From NCBI RefSeq assembly GCF_000753865.1, contig NZ_JQFW01000056.1, forward strand, positions 310,001-374,000: a stretch of 64,000 bases of DNA, given 5' to 3'. Source of the stretch: Alteromonas sp. LOR (GTDB lineage Bacteria; Pseudomonadota; Gammaproteobacteria; Enterobacterales; Alteromonadaceae). Shown here one piece after another: positions 43,967 to 54,961 of the stretch. Below the pieces are notes generated by a model, which did no database searches, was not told where the DNA came from, and saw nothing but the letters and a program-made list of their open reading frames with translations. The position numbers were made by a program, and so were the translations under genes. How positions within the stretch are numbered: position 1 is the stretch's first letter; each line of letters opens with the position of its first letter.

Positions 43967-45391
43967 CTAAGCGTTTTGAGGCTTTGAGCGTCCGGCGGCA
44001 GAATGACTGCTGCCGTTACCTTTAGACTGACTTTGACCCGCAGAATTACCGCGATTGCCACCTTCCGTATTTGATGAGCTGCGTCTCTTGTTTTTAAACT
44101 GAGCCCCAGTTTTATTTGCACCGCTCTTATTAGCACCGCCTCGATTTGCGCTTCGTCCATTCTCAGAACCCTGAGATCGATTTGCACTATCGGACGTTTT
44201 TGCCGCTTTAGGCTTCTTAGGCTTTTTCGGCGCAGACAGTGTGGTGGCTGGAACCGGCACCTGAGGAGCAAAACCTTCTAATGTCTCTCTTGGAAGCAGT
44301 TTTTGAATGAGGGTTTCAATATCTTTAAGACTTTGAAGTTCATCCACACTCACAAAAGACCATGCTTGTCCGCTTGAACCAGCTCGTCCTGTTCTACCAA
44401 TTCGATGAACGTAATCTGCAGGCGTATTTGGCAAATCAAGATTCACAACAATAGGCAACTCACTGATGTCGATGCCTCGAGCGGCGATGTCGGTTGCTAC
44501 CAATACGTTAATGTCGCCTGATTTAAAATCTGATAGTGCTTTGGTTCTCGCACCCTGGCTTTTATTACCATGAATAGCGGCAGCTGGAATCTTCGCTTTC
44601 GACAGTTTGTCGGCAACGCGATTGGCACCATGCTTGGTACGGCTAAATACAAGTACCTGACTCCACTTTTCCTGCTTTATAAGGCTAATAAGCGCTGACG
44701 TCTTTTTAGACTTATCGACTGCAATCAAATGTTGCTTCACTGAGTCTACGGTCGTGTTTGCTGGCGCCGTAGAGATATGAACTGGATCGCGAGTAATCGT
44801 TTGCGCTAATGCCGTAATTTCTGGCGAAAATGTAGCAGAGAAAAGTAGGCTTTGACGCTTAGCCGGCAACAGCTTAAGTACTTTTTTAATGTCGTGGATA
44901 AAACCCATGTCCAACATTCTATCTGCTTCATCTAACACAAGTACTTCTAGCTGAGAAAACTTCACAGCATTTTGTTGATATAAATCGAGAAGACGACCTG
45001 GGGTGGCAATAAGCACATCAACACCTTTTCTCAACTTCATCATTTGCGGGTTTATACCTACACCACCAAATACAACTGCCGTCGTTAACGGCACAAAAGT
45101 GCTAAACGAACGAATACTTTCTTCAACTTGGGCGGCTAGCTCTCGAGTAGGTGTTAGCACTAAGGCTCTAATATTGTTGCCCGACGCTTTTTTACCATCT
45201 AATAGATTGTGCAATATAGGCAACCCAAACCCTGCAGTTTTTCCGGTTCCGGTTTGCGCAGCAGCAAGTACATCTTTCCCTTCCATCACGACGGGAATTG
45301 CTTTTTCTTGAATAGGTGATGGTTTGCTAAACCCTTGTTTTTCGATTGCTTTCAACAACGGCTCGGCAAGCCCTAGCTGGGAAAATGACAT
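43967..45391 (-). CDS. rhlE: DEAD-box RNA helicase RhlE
   Basis: 474 aa. All helicase motifs are visible: Q motif ([14 protein letters not shown]), I (AAQTGTGKT), Ia (PTRELAAQ), II (LDEADRMLD), III (SATFS), V ([11 protein letters not shown]) and VI (HRIGRTGR). After residue 385 comes a low-complexity tail rich in Lys, Asn, Gly, Ser and Arg ([15 protein letters not shown]), as in RhlE proteins, which helps RNA binding. An AGGAG site precedes the ATG. Roles in ribosome assembly and cold adaptation are known for the family. Confidence 0.93.
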   Translation of the reverse strand: MSFSQLGLAEPLLKAIEKQGFSKPSPIQEKAIPVVMEGKDVLAAAQTGTGKTAGFGLPILHNLLDGKKASGNNIRALVLTPTRELAAQVEESIRSFSTFVPLTTAVVFGGVGINPQMMKLRKGVDVLIATPGRLLDLYQQNAVKFSQLEVLVLDEADRMLDMGFIHDIKKVLKLLPAKRQSLLFSATFSPEITALAQTITRDPVHISTAPANTTVDSVKQHLIAVDKSKKTSALISLIKQEKWSQVLVFSRTKHGANRVADKLSKAKIPAAAIHGNKSQGARTKALSDFKSGDINVLVATDIAARGIDISELPIVVNLDLPNTPADYVHRIGRTGRAGSSGQAWSFVSVDELQSLKDIETLIQKLLPRETLEGFAPQVPVPATTLSAPKKPKKPKAAKTSDSANRSQGSENGRSANRGGANKSGANKTGAQFKNKRRSSSNTEGGNRGNSAGQSQSKGNGSSHSAAGRSKPQNA

Positions 45392-45940
45392 TAATTAACT
45401 AACTCCTGAAAAATTGTTGCTTTGTCTGATAAAGCAGTAGGTACCTGTGGGTGAAGCGAGAATGCCGTTTTGCTAACCGATGGGCTATTTTGCTAACCGA
45501 TGGGTTTAAAATATAAAGGGGATGACCAAGGCACCGAAGCGACTTAAAAAGCTCTTTTGATTTATAGTACAAGATGGAATAAACGCACGCTACTATCCTG
45601 TCAAAGCGCGCGCGGAGTCTATCATTTATAGCATGTGATAACCAGCACACTTTTTAATCATGGCGTTTCTGCGCTTCGTTATTTACCGCTTTTTCGGCAA
45701 TTTATTGACTGTGCTAGACTAAGGCCTGTTTATCTATGCTGTACGGATTTTGGCAACTTTTTTTGGCAACTATGAACTTTGCGCTCTCGCTACGTTTCCA
45801 GAGGTGCAATTATTCTGTATTAATAGCATGCAATAAAAATAAACAGCTACTGTAAAAAATAAAACTTTACCAAATCAAAGATACAGTATAAAACGCGTTT
45901 GCTGCATACATAGTCGTATGCTTTTGGAGAAATAAACAGA
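45392..45940. other. Long intergenic region upstream of rhlE and mscS
   Basis: 549 bases with no gene I can support; the 83-codon minus frame at its left is not protein-like in any family I know. It should hold a long rhlE leader and the promoter of the MscS gene. A near-perfect 18-base duplication lies at 45467-45504. Confidence 0.4.
45467..45504. repeat. Direct duplication in the rhlE leader
   Basis: TTTTGCTAACCGATGGG occurs twice, at 45468-45484 and 45488-45504, 20 bp apart. It lies 75-115 bases upstream of the rhlE start, within its likely untranslated leader. Confidence 0.7.
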
Positions 45941-47275
45941 ATGAACATAGAGCACTTTTATCAAGCGGTAGAAAGTAAGCTACTCATTATTGAGTCGTCG
46001 TTGCTGTCGACTAGCTTTTATATTCAACTGATGATTATTGCTTTTATCTATTTAAGCGCGTTTTTGTTTTCAAGACAGATTGAAAAGTCACTCAGATTTA
46101 CCAAAAGTAAGCCGCAGCACGGAGCCCATACACTGCATGGCTTTTTATACAACGCCGGCCGCGCCCTATTCCCTATCATTACTATCAGTTTACTCAAGTT
46201 TTCTACTGTACTTGGAGAACGGTTTCAGTTTGACGCATGGCTATTAGATATCGCCGTCGTAGTTGCCGTGCTCATTTTTGTGAATTCTATTATTAACGGT
46301 TTTGTAGAAAATAAATCTACCGCGCGGCTTATGCGAGTTGTGGGTTTGCCTATTTTGTTTTTACACCTTATTGGGCTACTCCCTATAATTAATGAGGCCT
46401 TGGCATCTATTGCTATTTCGGTGGGCAATGTTCAGATTTCTGCTTATGGCGTTGCTCGCGTTGTGCTTTTTGGTGGACTTCTCTTTTGGCTAGGCCGTAG
46501 CTCCAATGCCATTGGCCAAGACATTATCAGAAACCATAAGTCGCTAGATTTATCGACAAAAGAAGTGTTTGCAAAGCTTTTTGAAGTAGCACTATTTTGC
46601 GTAGCGTTTATTTTGTTGCTCAATGTAATGGGCATAAACCTAACCGCATTAGCCGTATTTGGTGGAGCCTTGGGTGTTGGACTAGGCTTAGGTTTACAGT
46701 CTATCGCCTCAAACTTTATCTCCGGTATTATTATTCTACTCGACCGCTCATTAACCGTTGGCGACTACGTAGAGCTAGAGGACGGACGAAAAGGGATAGT
46801 TCGCGAATTTAAGATGCGTTACGCAGTATTAGAAACCTTTGATGGCAAAGATATTTTAGTGCCCAACGAAAAATTCATCAGCTCACTGCTTATCAACTGG
46901 ACGCACAAAGATTCAAAACAGCGCTATCGCATCGATTTTTCAGTGGCGTACAAAACCGATATCCGCGCGATGGTTGAAATTGTGAAATCTGCTGTCGCTG
47001 ACCACCCGCAGGTGATAGGCGGTGAAGGCATTCCATTTGAAGAACAGCCAGACTGTGAAATTGATAGTTTTGGCGACTCAGGGGTTAATATGTTCATTGA
47101 GTTTTGGATGGAAGGGGTAGACGACGGCAAAAATCGCGTGGGTGGCGACTTGCTGTTGACGGTTTTTGAAACCTTGAGAGAACACAATATTGAGATACCT
47201 TTCCCTCAACGTGAAGTACGTGTACTCAATGAAAGTGACGCAGTGTCTAAAATGAGTATAAAAACTTCTGAATAA
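45941..47275 (+). CDS. MscS family mechanosensitive channel
   Basis: 444 aa with five or six membrane helices in the first 270 residues. The pore helix TM3 is recognisable in LAVFGGALGVGLGLGLQSIA, followed by SNFISGIIILLDRSLTVGDY at the start of the cytosolic beta domain, then VREFKMRYAVLETFDGKDIL and VPNEKFISSLLINWT. It releases solutes on osmotic down-shock. It is longer than E. coli MscS (286 aa) because of extra N-terminal helices. GGAGA precedes the ATG. No terminator was seen in the 58-bp gap to the convergent gene. Confidence 0.9.
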   Translation: MNIEHFYQAVESKLLIIESSLLSTSFYIQLMIIAFIYLSAFLFSRQIEKSLRFTKSKPQHGAHTLHGFLYNAGRALFPIITISLLKFSTVLGERFQFDAWLLDIAVVVAVLIFVNSIINGFVENKSTARLMRVVGLPILFLHLIGLLPIINEALASIAISVGNVQISAYGVARVVLFGGLLFWLGRSSNAIGQDIIRNHKSLDLSTKEVFAKLFEVALFCVAFILLLNVMGINLTALAVFGGALGVGLGLGLQSIASNFISGIIILLDRSLTVGDYVELEDGRKGIVREFKMRYAVLETFDGKDILVPNEKFISSLLINWTHKDSKQRYRIDFSVAYKTDIRAMVEIVKSAVADHPQVIGGEGIPFEEQPDCEIDSFGDSGVNMFIEFWMEGVDDGKNRVGGDLLLTVFETLREHNIEIPFPQREVRVLNESDAVSKMSIKTSE

Positions 47276-47333
47276 CGCTTGGCTCTAGTTATATAGATCT
47301 GGTTCATAACATTGTTACCTGCGCGCTACTGGC

Positions 47334-47819
47334 TTAAAACCGAGCGCGCAGTGTGTCCCACTGCCACTTATCAGCAGTAAGCCCTAGTAAGCTGCAAAAC
47401 ACTTCATAGTCTTGCTTGCCCATGGCCGAGGCCACTGTTTTTAGTTGTGATTTAGCCTTTATTGCCTTCACTTGCAGAAGCTCTAATCGAACATCCGCAT
47501 TATCATCAAAGTTATCGTTAATAATTGCATCAGCTTTGAGGGTTGCGTCCCATGCTGTAAGTACATAATTCAACAGTTTCATGTATACCGTGATCATAGA
47601 TTTACGGCCAATGGCTTGTTCAAAAAGAGAGCCGACAAAAAGGCGTTTCATTGCAGCTTCCGATTCTTGCTGCACACTAACGTTTAACTGATTGAGCTGT
47701 ACTAAGAAATCGCTGAGTAATTTGAAATGAAGCTCACTGTTAACCTGTGAGTCGTTCAGTAAGTTTATATCGTCACTCAACATATCTAGCGCGACGAGCG
47801 TACGCTGTGGGCTTGTCAT
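47334..47819 (-). CDS. Conserved hypothetical helical protein
   Basis: 161 aa from the ATG at 47819 (MTSPQRTLVALDMLSDDINL); the frame also has a GTG at 47885, which I consider less likely. No signal peptide, membrane segment or motif was recognised. The sequence is Leu- and Gln-rich and predicted helical (LSDFLVQLNQLNVSVQQES, ELLQVKAIKAKSQLKTV), ending in KWQWDTLRARF. It is convergent with the MscS gene. Function unknown. Confidence 0.65.
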   Translation of the reverse strand: MTSPQRTLVALDMLSDDINLLNDSQVNSELHFKLLSDFLVQLNQLNVSVQQESEAAMKRLFVGSLFEQAIGRKSMITVYMKLLNYVLTAWDATLKADAIINDNFDDNADVRLELLQVKAIKAKSQLKTVASAMGKQDYEVFCSLLGLTADKWQWDTLRARF

Positions 47820-48050
47820 AAATTTATTGCCTGTTAACGACCAAACGCACCGAATGCAGTGCTGTCTTCGACCTATTAATACCACAGGCCTTAAATAAAT
47901 TGATGATAATCGTAACTATCATGCATTTAGCTATAAAGTGGGTTATCTGAACCAGAATACACCGTTTGAAAAGCACTGTATTTTAGAAAGAACATAGGGT
48001 CTTAAAAAGAATATCGTGTTTTATAAAAATTATATTGTTCTAAAAAAGGA

Positions 48051-48076
48051 AAACGGGGCTAATGCCCCGTTTTTCT
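48051..48076. terminator. Terminator after katG
   Basis: The 9-bp stem AAACGGGGC/GCCCCGTTT has a 4-base loop, with A-rich and T-rich flanks so it can work for the minus-strand katG transcript. Confidence 0.8.
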
Positions 48077-48093
48077 TACTGCTTAGTGTTTAA

Positions 48094-50394
48094 TTACATT
48101 TCTAGCTTTGCGGTAACATCGTGACGCAAGTCAAATCTGTCTAACGTCATCACCTTTGTCCATGCATCGACAAAGTCAGTAACAAAGCGCTCTTTGGCAT
48201 TGTCATAAGCATAAGCTTCTGCAACTGCGCGTAATTCACTGTTTGAACCGAACACAAGATCAACTGGCGTACCTGTGTATACCACTTCACCTGAGCTGCG
48301 ATCTACGCCTTCGTAAACAGCAGGATCATCGGTCTTTCTCCACTTAGTCGACATGTCGAGCAAGTTAACAAAGAAGTCGTTGCTTAACGCGCCAACATTG
48401 TCCGTGAATACGCCGTGCTTGCTATCTCCAGTGTTAGCACCAAGTGTACGCATACCACCGATAAGTGCCGTCATCTCTGGCACAGTCAAGCTTAGCTGAT
48501 CTGCTTTGTCTACTAGCATTTCAGTAGGCGAGCGATAGCTTGCTTCTGCATCGTAGTAGTTTCTAAATGCATCTGCTGTTGGCTCAAGCAATGAGAAAGC
48601 ATTCACATCTGTTTGCTCTTGCGTTGCGTCGGTACGGCCTACCACAACAGGCACTTCTACACTAACACCTGCATTCGATGCTGCCTTCTCAATAGCGGCA
48701 GCGCCACCGATAACAATCAAATCTGCTAACGATACTTTCTTTTTCGAAAACATTTGAGAATTAAAGTCGTCTTGCACTTCTTTAAGTTTAGCGATAACCG
48801 ACTTCACCAATTCTGGCTCGTTCGCTTCCCAACTTGCTTGAGGTGCAAGCGCTAAGCGCGCACCGTTTGCACCACCACGGTAATCTGAAGCTCTGAAGCT
48901 AGCTGCAGAAGCCCATGCTGTTTTAACAAGCTCTTGTACTGAAAGACCAGTATCTAAAATTTCGCCTTTCAGTTCTTTCACATCATCCGCTGAAATGGCT
49001 TTGTAATCTGCAACGGGTACCGGGTCTTGCCAAGTGAAGTTTTCTTCTGGAATATCGTTACCCAAGTAGCGAGCTTTTGGCCCCATATCGCGGTGCGTGA
49101 GTTTAAACCAGGCCTTCGCGAATGCAGTTTGATATTCTTTTGGATCTGCTAAGAATCGTTCTACAATTTTGCGGTACTCAGGGTCGTATTTTAATGCAAG
49201 GTCGGCAGTGGTCATCACTGGCGCGTGCATTTTGCCTTCAACGTGTGCATCTGGAACAGACTGATAGGCAGATTCGTCTTTAGGGATCCACTGTACTGCA
49301 CCTGCTGGGCTGCGCGTTTGCTTCCACTCAAAGCCCATCAAGTTTGACAAATACAAGCTAGTCCATTTCGTCGGTGCTTGTGTCCAAGCTCCTTCCAAAC
49401 CACTGGTTACTGTATCTTCAGAATGCCCTTTGCCACAGTTGTTTTTCCAACCCAAACCTTGTTCTTCTAAACCCGCAGCACCCGGCTCGCCTTCTAGACA
49501 ATCGGCAGGTTTGTGCGCACCGTGCATTTTACCAAAGGTGTGACCACCGGCGATTAGCGCTACGGTTTCTTCATCGTTCATCGCCATGCGTTTAAACGCA
49601 GTTCGAATGTTTTTCGCCGAGCCCATTGGATCAGGAACGCCCTTGGGACCTTCTGGGTTTACGTAAATTAGACCCATGTGCGTTGCGCCCAATGGACGTT
49701 TTAGCTCGCCATCGCGCTCTTCACGATCACTTGCCAGCATTTCCACTTCTGGACCCCAGTACACCATGTCCGGCTCCCAGTCGTCAGTACGACCGGCCGC
49801 AAACCCGTATGTGTCAAAGCCCATGTTTTCCATACCTACGGTACCAGCAAGTATCATTAGGTCGCCCCATGAAAGGCTTTCACCGTACTTTTGCTTAATT
49901 GGCCATAGTAAGCGACGTGCTTTATCTAGGTTACCGTTATCTGGCCAGCTGTTAAGCGGGTTAAAACGCATTTGACCGCCATCACCGCCGCCTCGACCAT
50001 CTAGTGTGCGGTAAGTACCTGCGCTGTGCCAAGAAAGGCGAATAAAGAACGGGCCATAGTTACCGTAATCTGCTGGCCACCAGTCTTGAGACGTGGTCAA
50101 TAATTCGTTAACGTCTGCTTTTACTTGGTCTAAGTCTAGCTTTGAGAATGCTTCTGCGTAGTTAAATTCATCACCAAGGGGGTTTGACCGGCTGTCGTGG
50201 TCTCTAAGCGCAGATAAGTCTAGTTGATCTGGCCACCAGAATTGATTGGTCTTAGCTTGGAATGGTTTGGTCATTCCAGTGCCTTTAGCGCCTGCTGGCT
50301 TGCTGATTTCTTGATTAGCAATGGCGCCTGTTGCACTTAACGATAATGCTACTAGTGCAGATAGCGTTGTTTTTTTGAACCTTATCATGGTCAT
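48094..50394 (-). CDS. katG: Catalase-peroxidase with signal peptide
   Basis: 766 aa bifunctional heme enzyme made of two homologous peroxidase halves. Residues 1-27 look like a Sec signal ([20 protein letters not shown]), so it is probably periplasmic, like KatP-type enzymes, rather than cytosolic. The distal heme motif is [13 protein letters not shown] (Arg119, Trp122, His123), and the proximal His is in [14 protein letters not shown]. The Trp-Tyr-Met cross-link partners are Trp122, the Tyr in [11 protein letters not shown] and the Met following it in the protein. It removes hydrogen peroxide. It stands alone; the 359-bp upstream region is AT-rich, and no OxyR site was identified by eye. 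Confidence 0.93.
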   Translation of the reverse strand: MTMIRFKKTTLSALVALSLSATGAIANQEISKPAGAKGTGMTKPFQAKTNQFWWPDQLDLSALRDHDSRSNPLGDEFNYAEAFSKLDLDQVKADVNELLTTSQDWWPADYGNYGPFFIRLSWHSAGTYRTLDGRGGGDGGQMRFNPLNSWPDNGNLDKARRLLWPIKQKYGESLSWGDLMILAGTVGMENMGFDTYGFAAGRTDDWEPDMVYWGPEVEMLASDREERDGELKRPLGATHMGLIYVNPEGPKGVPDPMGSAKNIRTAFKRMAMNDEETVALIAGGHTFGKMHGAHKPADCLEGEPGAAGLEEQGLGWKNNCGKGHSEDTVTSGLEGAWTQAPTKWTSLYLSNLMGFEWKQTRSPAGAVQWIPKDESAYQSVPDAHVEGKMHAPVMTTADLALKYDPEYRKIVERFLADPKEYQTAFAKAWFKLTHRDMGPKARYLGNDIPEENFTWQDPVPVADYKAISADDVKELKGEILDTGLSVQELVKTAWASAASFRASDYRGGANGARLALAPQASWEANEPELVKSVIAKLKEVQDDFNSQMFSKKKVSLADLIVIGGAAAIEKAASNAGVSVEVPVVVGRTDATQEQTDVNAFSLLEPTADAFRNYYDAEASYRSPTEMLVDKADQLSLTVPEMTALIGGMRTLGANTGDSKHGVFTDNVGALSNDFFVNLLDMSTKWRKTDDPAVYEGVDRSSGEVVYTGTPVDLVFGSNSELRAVAEAYAYDNAKERFVTDFVDAWTKVMTLDRFDLRHDVTAKLEM

Positions 50395-50715
50395 ATTTTC
50401 ATCCCGTTGGTGCTAGTTGTATCAAAACGAAAGAAGACAATTCTTCTTTCGAAATTCAATTAACAAATCATTTACTTTCAACGACGATAAAGATAGTCAG
50501 AAGTTTCAGCTTACGATAGTTAATAAATTGGATTCACCTAATAGTATTTTCCAATCAATAAATTTATTATTAAATTTCATGAAGTTATGATTTAACCAAC
50601 GCAATGACTCGCATCGACCTCACATTTTAATCGAGATTATCGTTTACAGATTAGTACCGACTGGGTTACGCGTGACGGTGACTTGCTTTTCCTTGCTTAC
50701 CTTTTAAAAGAAGTA
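50395..50715. other. Intergenic region upstream of katG
   Basis: About 320 bases, AT-rich, with no open frame of note. It should contain the katG promoter. Nothing further was recognised. Confidence 0.4.
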
Positions 50716-50744
50716 AAAACAAAAACGGCGTGCTTAACACGCCG
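50716..50744 (-). terminator. Terminator of the PAS/MCP gene
   Basis: Read on the minus strand, CGGCGTG pairs with CACGCCG around TTAAG and is followed by TTTTTGTTTTT. It lies 10 bases past the stop of the minus-strand gene. Confidence 0.8.
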
Positions 50745-50753
50745 CGGCAGGTA

Positions 50754-52526
50754 TTATCCGTCAATGCCTTTGATTAACTTAGCGAGTTCTTCAATTTTCG
50801 ACACCGTAGTTTTAACAAGATTATCAATTTCATTTGATGAGGATTGAGAATTACCGGCTAAGGTTCTTACTTCATCAGCAACCACTGCAAAGCCCCTTCC
50901 CATCTCACCGGCGCGTGCAGCCTCAATAGCAGCGTTCAGCGCCAGTAGATTTGTCTGTTCCGATATAGAGTTAATGGTACCGACAATAGTGCTTATGGTC
51001 TGACTTGTAGTGAGTAGTTCTTGCATTGCCCCTTGTGTATCGTTAACCGCTTGTTTGCGAGAAGACACATTAATAGCAAAAAATACATATCGGGTAATTT
51101 GCCCATTAAAGTTCTTCAATGCACTTACTCTCGAGTCAAACGCTAAGTATTTGTCATTGTTCTTAAACTCTAAAATCTTAGATACAAAGCCGGTTGAATT
51201 CAGCTGCGATAAATCCTCAGTGGTAAGGCGAGACATAAGCTCTCGTGCAAAATCTTTAGAATCGTAAGCACCTTTAATAGTCTCTTTGAGTAACTTATTG
51301 GCTTCTATTAATTTACCATCTGGTTCCATTTCTAAGAGCACAAGCGCACTACCAATGGCATTGAGTTTATTGGTAAAGTCGAGGGCCATTTGTTTAACGC
51401 GAGTGATGTCGGCCTGAACGGCAATAAAGTTAACTAACTGGCCTTCTTTGAAAACCGGATTGATAGACAGTGACGTCCAGTAAGGTGAGCCATCTTTGCG
51501 ATAGTTGAGGATTTCATCGTAAAACGCCTCGCGATTTTTAAGCTTCTGCCGAATAACGTCTACGGTTCTGTGGTCGGTCTCTTCGCCTTGTAAAAACGAA
51601 CCTGGCTTTTTACCCTTAACCTCGTCTAAGCTCCAGCCGGTAAGTCGATAGAAACCGTTGTTTACATACTCAATTAGCCCATCGGCGTTTGAAATAATAA
51701 CCGCGTTGTCCGTTTCATTAGCAACTAAAGACAGCATGCGCTGTAATTCACGTTGCTCTACTTCTTCAGTAACGTCTCTCACAAATGCGGTATACAGCGT
51801 TCTATCTGCTAGCCGAACCTTGGAAAGAGACAGTCTGCCCCATAATTCTTTACCGTCTTTTCGCTCTACCCGTACTTCACGACTAGTACCAACAATTTTA
51901 TCCTGCCCAGTCTCTCTGTTTGCGTTCACATAGTTGTCGTGGTTTGCCTGAATGGCTTGGGGAACCAACATTTTGACGTTTTTCCCGATCACTTCCTCAC
52001 GACGATATCCCCAAAACTTTTCAGCCGATGCGTTAAACAACGTCACCTCGTTGCGTTCATTAATACACACCACTGCATCAAGGGCCTGCTCTAGGGTTTG
52101 CTCTACGATTTCTCGAGCTTCGCGTTCTTCCGTAACGTCCCGTACGAATGCTGTGTAGTGTTTCTTTCCACCAACGATGACCTGGGAAAGTGCTAATTGC
52201 ACCCATATCCGCTGCCCAGACTTAGTCTCTAGCTCTACTTCTCGAGAGCTACCAACTATCTTATTCACATTCGTATTACGGTGGGTATTCACATAGCTGT
52301 CGTGATTTGATTGATGCTCTCTTGGCACAAGCATTTTAATGTTTTTGCCCAGTACTTCAGAGGGAGAGTACCCCCATAACTGCGACGCAGCGTCGTTGTA
52401 AAACGTTATATTATTATTTTCATCTATCGTTACAACCGCAAGTATTGACTGGGATAATGCTTGTTTAGCCGCATTTTCTCGGGAAAAAAACGCCATCTTA
52501 TTTAACTCCGAACTATTAGTACCCAA
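50754..52526 (-). CDS. PAS-domain methyl-accepting chemotaxis-type protein
   Basis: 590 aa, without membrane helices or HAMP domain. Three PAS domains come first. The first two (about 20-140 and 145-265) are near copies, each with LWGY/FWGY, GKNxKMLVP and [10 protein letters not shown]; the third (about 270-390) has the LOV-like [14 protein letters not shown] fourth, PAS-like part follows. The C-terminus is a short MCP signalling tip, [20 protein letters not shown] and [15 protein letters not shown], ending soon after. The LOV cysteine is missing, so flavin photochemistry is not expected; heme, flavin redox or no cofactor are possible. It may control a chemotaxis-like kinase from the cytosol. 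Confidence 0.85.
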   Translation of the reverse strand: MGTNSSELNKMAFFSRENAAKQALSQSILAVVTIDENNNITFYNDAASQLWGYSPSEVLGKNIKMLVPREHQSNHDSYVNTHRNTNVNKIVGSSREVELETKSGQRIWVQLALSQVIVGGKKHYTAFVRDVTEEREAREIVEQTLEQALDAVVCINERNEVTLFNASAEKFWGYRREEVIGKNVKMLVPQAIQANHDNYVNANRETGQDKIVGTSREVRVERKDGKELWGRLSLSKVRLADRTLYTAFVRDVTEEVEQRELQRMLSLVANETDNAVIISNADGLIEYVNNGFYRLTGWSLDEVKGKKPGSFLQGEETDHRTVDVIRQKLKNREAFYDEILNYRKDGSPYWTSLSINPVFKEGQLVNFIAVQADITRVKQMALDFTNKLNAIGSALVLLEMEPDGKLIEANKLLKETIKGAYDSKDFARELMSRLTTEDLSQLNSTGFVSKILEFKNNDKYLAFDSRVSALKNFNGQITRYVFFAINVSSRKQAVNDTQGAMQELLTTSQTISTIVGTINSISEQTNLLALNAAIEAARAGEMGRGFAVVADEVRTLAGNSQSSSNEIDNLVKTTVSKIEELAKLIKGIDG

Positions 52527-52753
52527 ATATATAGGCGAAAAATGATGTTTTTACCAACTAGAACGAAAATAAGACCCCAGAACGTGAAATTATTACAATA
52601 AAGTGGCTAGGGGTTCAGTATTTAATGAGGCTCAAAGTAAAAATTATCCGATTTAAAACAAAAGCTTAAAGTAATAAAGAGGAGTTACAAGAAACGGAAC
52701 GATTTCTGCAACTACCCCTCGTTAAAGGAAATGATTAGCCAAAGGGTAACGTA

Positions 52754-54961
52754 ATGACATCGCACAATAATATATTTGAACCGGGTGAAAACTGTTGGGT
52801 AAAGAGCAATGCTACGTTTGCTGCGCCACTGATTGACTGCGGGAATTATTACAAAGCGTTGCACAGTGCGATTGTCAAAGCAAAGCACAGTATTTTTATC
52901 GTTGGCTGGGACATCGATAGCCGTATTCGCCTCCTGCGTGGTGAAGATGAAGAACAAAGCGAAGCTCCAAGTAGAATAAGCGACTTGCTAAAATGGAAAG
53001 CTGAGCAAAACCCCGATATGAAGATTTACCTACTTCGCTGGGACTCTTCATTGGCCTTTTTTGCTCAACGAGAAATGTGGGCAAAAGAAGCGTGGGATGA
53101 AAAAACCCCTGACAATGTAAAAACCGAACTCGACGACACCATTCCAATGGGCGGAAGCCAACATCAAAAAATTGTACTTGTTGATGACGAACTGGTTTTT
53201 TCTGGCGGAATGGATGTTTCAACCAACCGTTGGGATACAAGGGATCATCCTGTTGTGTCTGAAGAGCGTGACGGACCAGACGGCGAGTATGGCCCCCTGC
53301 ATGACGTTCAAATGGTATCAAGCGGTCCTGTAGTGGCCGACTTCTCTAAACTCGTTCGTTGGAGATGGCAGCGCGTAGCAAACGAAACTCCCATTATGGT
53401 GAGAGAAGATGCAAATGTAAGTATAGATGCGCCTATTCCACCATCATGGCCGCAAGATTACCCCCCTATTTTTGAGGATGTTGAGTGTGCACTTGCTAGA
53501 ACCATCCCATTTATGGATGAAGTAGAACCCGCGCAAGAAGTACGCAACATGCTACTCGACCTCATCAACGAAGCTGAATCGATTATCTATATTGAAAATC
53601 AGTTCACCACCCGCCAAGAAATTGCAGAAGCATTAAATAGGCAGCTCAAATTAAAGCCTGACTTAAGCGTGTGTATTGTGAGTTCTTACGAGCCCAAGGG
53701 GAAGTTTGAATGCGAAGCGTTCTGGGCAAGTAGAATACAGTTTAAATCTATCTTAGAAAAAGGCATCGCTCCTGAGCGAGTAAAAGTTACCTACTCGTCT
53801 ATTGAAGATATGCAGGGCCGCAGAGCATACAAGCGTATTCATTCAAAGGTAATGACCATTGATGATAAGTATCTCGTTATCGGCTCATCAAATTTGAGCA
53901 ACCGCTCAATGACCTTAGATACTGAAATTGACACCATACTGTTTGGTAATACACCTCAAAATAGACAAAGCATCGCCCATGTGAGAAATGACCTTTTAGC
54001 AGAGCATACGGGCAGAACGATAGAAGACATGGAAACGATTCTCAAAGAATCACAGCCTGTTGACGCCCTTATGCGCGGCCAAATCGCACACGGTTACATA
54101 TTAACTGAAGTGCGAGATGAAATATTTACTGAGCAGTCGAGTAGCAATCTTTTTCGATCATTGTCAGACCCCGAAGAGCCGCTTATTTCTATTCCCACTT
54201 TAGGCGGCGCTGTGACACCTGCTAGAAACCCAAGACGCCGCAGTATAATGATAGCCATCGGCTTAACCGTATTGGCGGTACTGGGCGGTCTTATGTTTTG
54301 GGCCAGCCAATCTATTTCTTGGCTAAGTGCCGATAGCATCAATGCATTTTTAGAAGAAAGTCGCGGCACCTATTTTGCCCTGCCCACTGTGCTTCTTGTT
54401 TATGTAATAGGGGGCATTCTCTTTTTCCCTGTTACCGTATTATCTCTCGCCGTCGCGGCTATTTTTGGCCCTATTTGGGGGCCTGTTTACGGGATGATGG
54501 GAGCATTGTTAAGCTCGGCCATACTGTTTGGTATTGGTAAGCTGTCGGGCAATGCTGGCTTACGAAAACTGGGTGGACCGAAAGTTGCTGCTGTTGATGA
54601 AAAACTTAAGCGCAGCGGCATAGTGGGTGTTGCAGCTATACGTATGCTGCCTGTAGCCCCTTTCAGCCTAGTGAACTTGGTAGCGGGTATTTCATCTATC
54701 GGTATTTTTCAATTCTTGGTAGGGACCTTCCTTGGTATGTTTCCACCGATGATAGCGAAAGGCCTAGTGGGAGACTCGATTACTCAGATTTGGCGTAACC
54801 CGTCTATTGAGTCGATTAGCTACCTTGTAGCAGGCATATTACTTTGGGCGTTTCTGATATGGGGCTCGCAAAAATTTGCACGCTATTATCAACAGAAGAA
54901 ACAGGCCAATGGGTCTGATAAACAGTCGGAAAACAGTGAGAGTGAAGAATGTGCCGCATAG
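52754..54961 (+). CDS. Phospholipase D-domain protein fused to a VTT/DedA-type membrane domain
   Basis: 735 aa. Two PLD motifs form one active site: HQKIVLVDDELVFSGGMDVS (about residue 137) and HSKVMTIDDKYLVIGSSNLS (about residue 370). The C-terminal 230 residues hold a membrane domain of the VTT/DedA type (FPVTVLSLAVAAIFGPIWGP, GMMGALLSSAILFGIGKLSG, RMLPVAPFSLVNLVAGIS). PLD enzymes of this kind make cardiolipin or phosphatidyl-transfer products; VTT proteins scramble or transport lipids, so a combined synthesis and flipping role is plausible. The stop overlaps the next gene by 13 bp. The E. coli neighbours clsB and ybhP are a similar pair. Confidence 0.88.
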   Translation: MTSHNNIFEPGENCWVKSNATFAAPLIDCGNYYKALHSAIVKAKHSIFIVGWDIDSRIRLLRGEDEEQSEAPSRISDLLKWKAEQNPDMKIYLLRWDSSLAFFAQREMWAKEAWDEKTPDNVKTELDDTIPMGGSQHQKIVLVDDELVFSGGMDVSTNRWDTRDHPVVSEERDGPDGEYGPLHDVQMVSSGPVVADFSKLVRWRWQRVANETPIMVREDANVSIDAPIPPSWPQDYPPIFEDVECALARTIPFMDEVEPAQEVRNMLLDLINEAESIIYIENQFTTRQEIAEALNRQLKLKPDLSVCIVSSYEPKGKFECEAFWASRIQFKSILEKGIAPERVKVTYSSIEDMQGRRAYKRIHSKVMTIDDKYLVIGSSNLSNRSMTLDTEIDTILFGNTPQNRQSIAHVRNDLLAEHTGRTIEDMETILKESQPVDALMRGQIAHGYILTEVRDEIFTEQSSSNLFRSLSDPEEPLISIPTLGGAVTPARNPRRRSIMIAIGLTVLAVLGGLMFWASQSISWLSADSINAFLEESRGTYFALPTVLLVYVIGGILFFPVTVLSLAVAAIFGPIWGPVYGMMGALLSSAILFGIGKLSGNAGLRKLGGPKVAAVDEKLKRSGIVGVAAIRMLPVAPFSLVNLVAGISSIGIFQFLVGTFLGMFPPMIAKGLVGDSITQIWRNPSIESISYLVAGILLWAFLIWGSQKFARYYQQKKQANGSDKQSENSESEECAA

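Noticed and set aside
45399-45650. 83-codon minus-strand frame upstream of rhlE
   Set aside because: Composition rich in Arg, Cys and His as in random translation; begins in the likely rhlE promoter/leader region.
51400-51660. Photoactive LOV domain in the PAS/MCP protein
   Set aside because: The FLQG context is present, but the cysteine that binds flavin is replaced.
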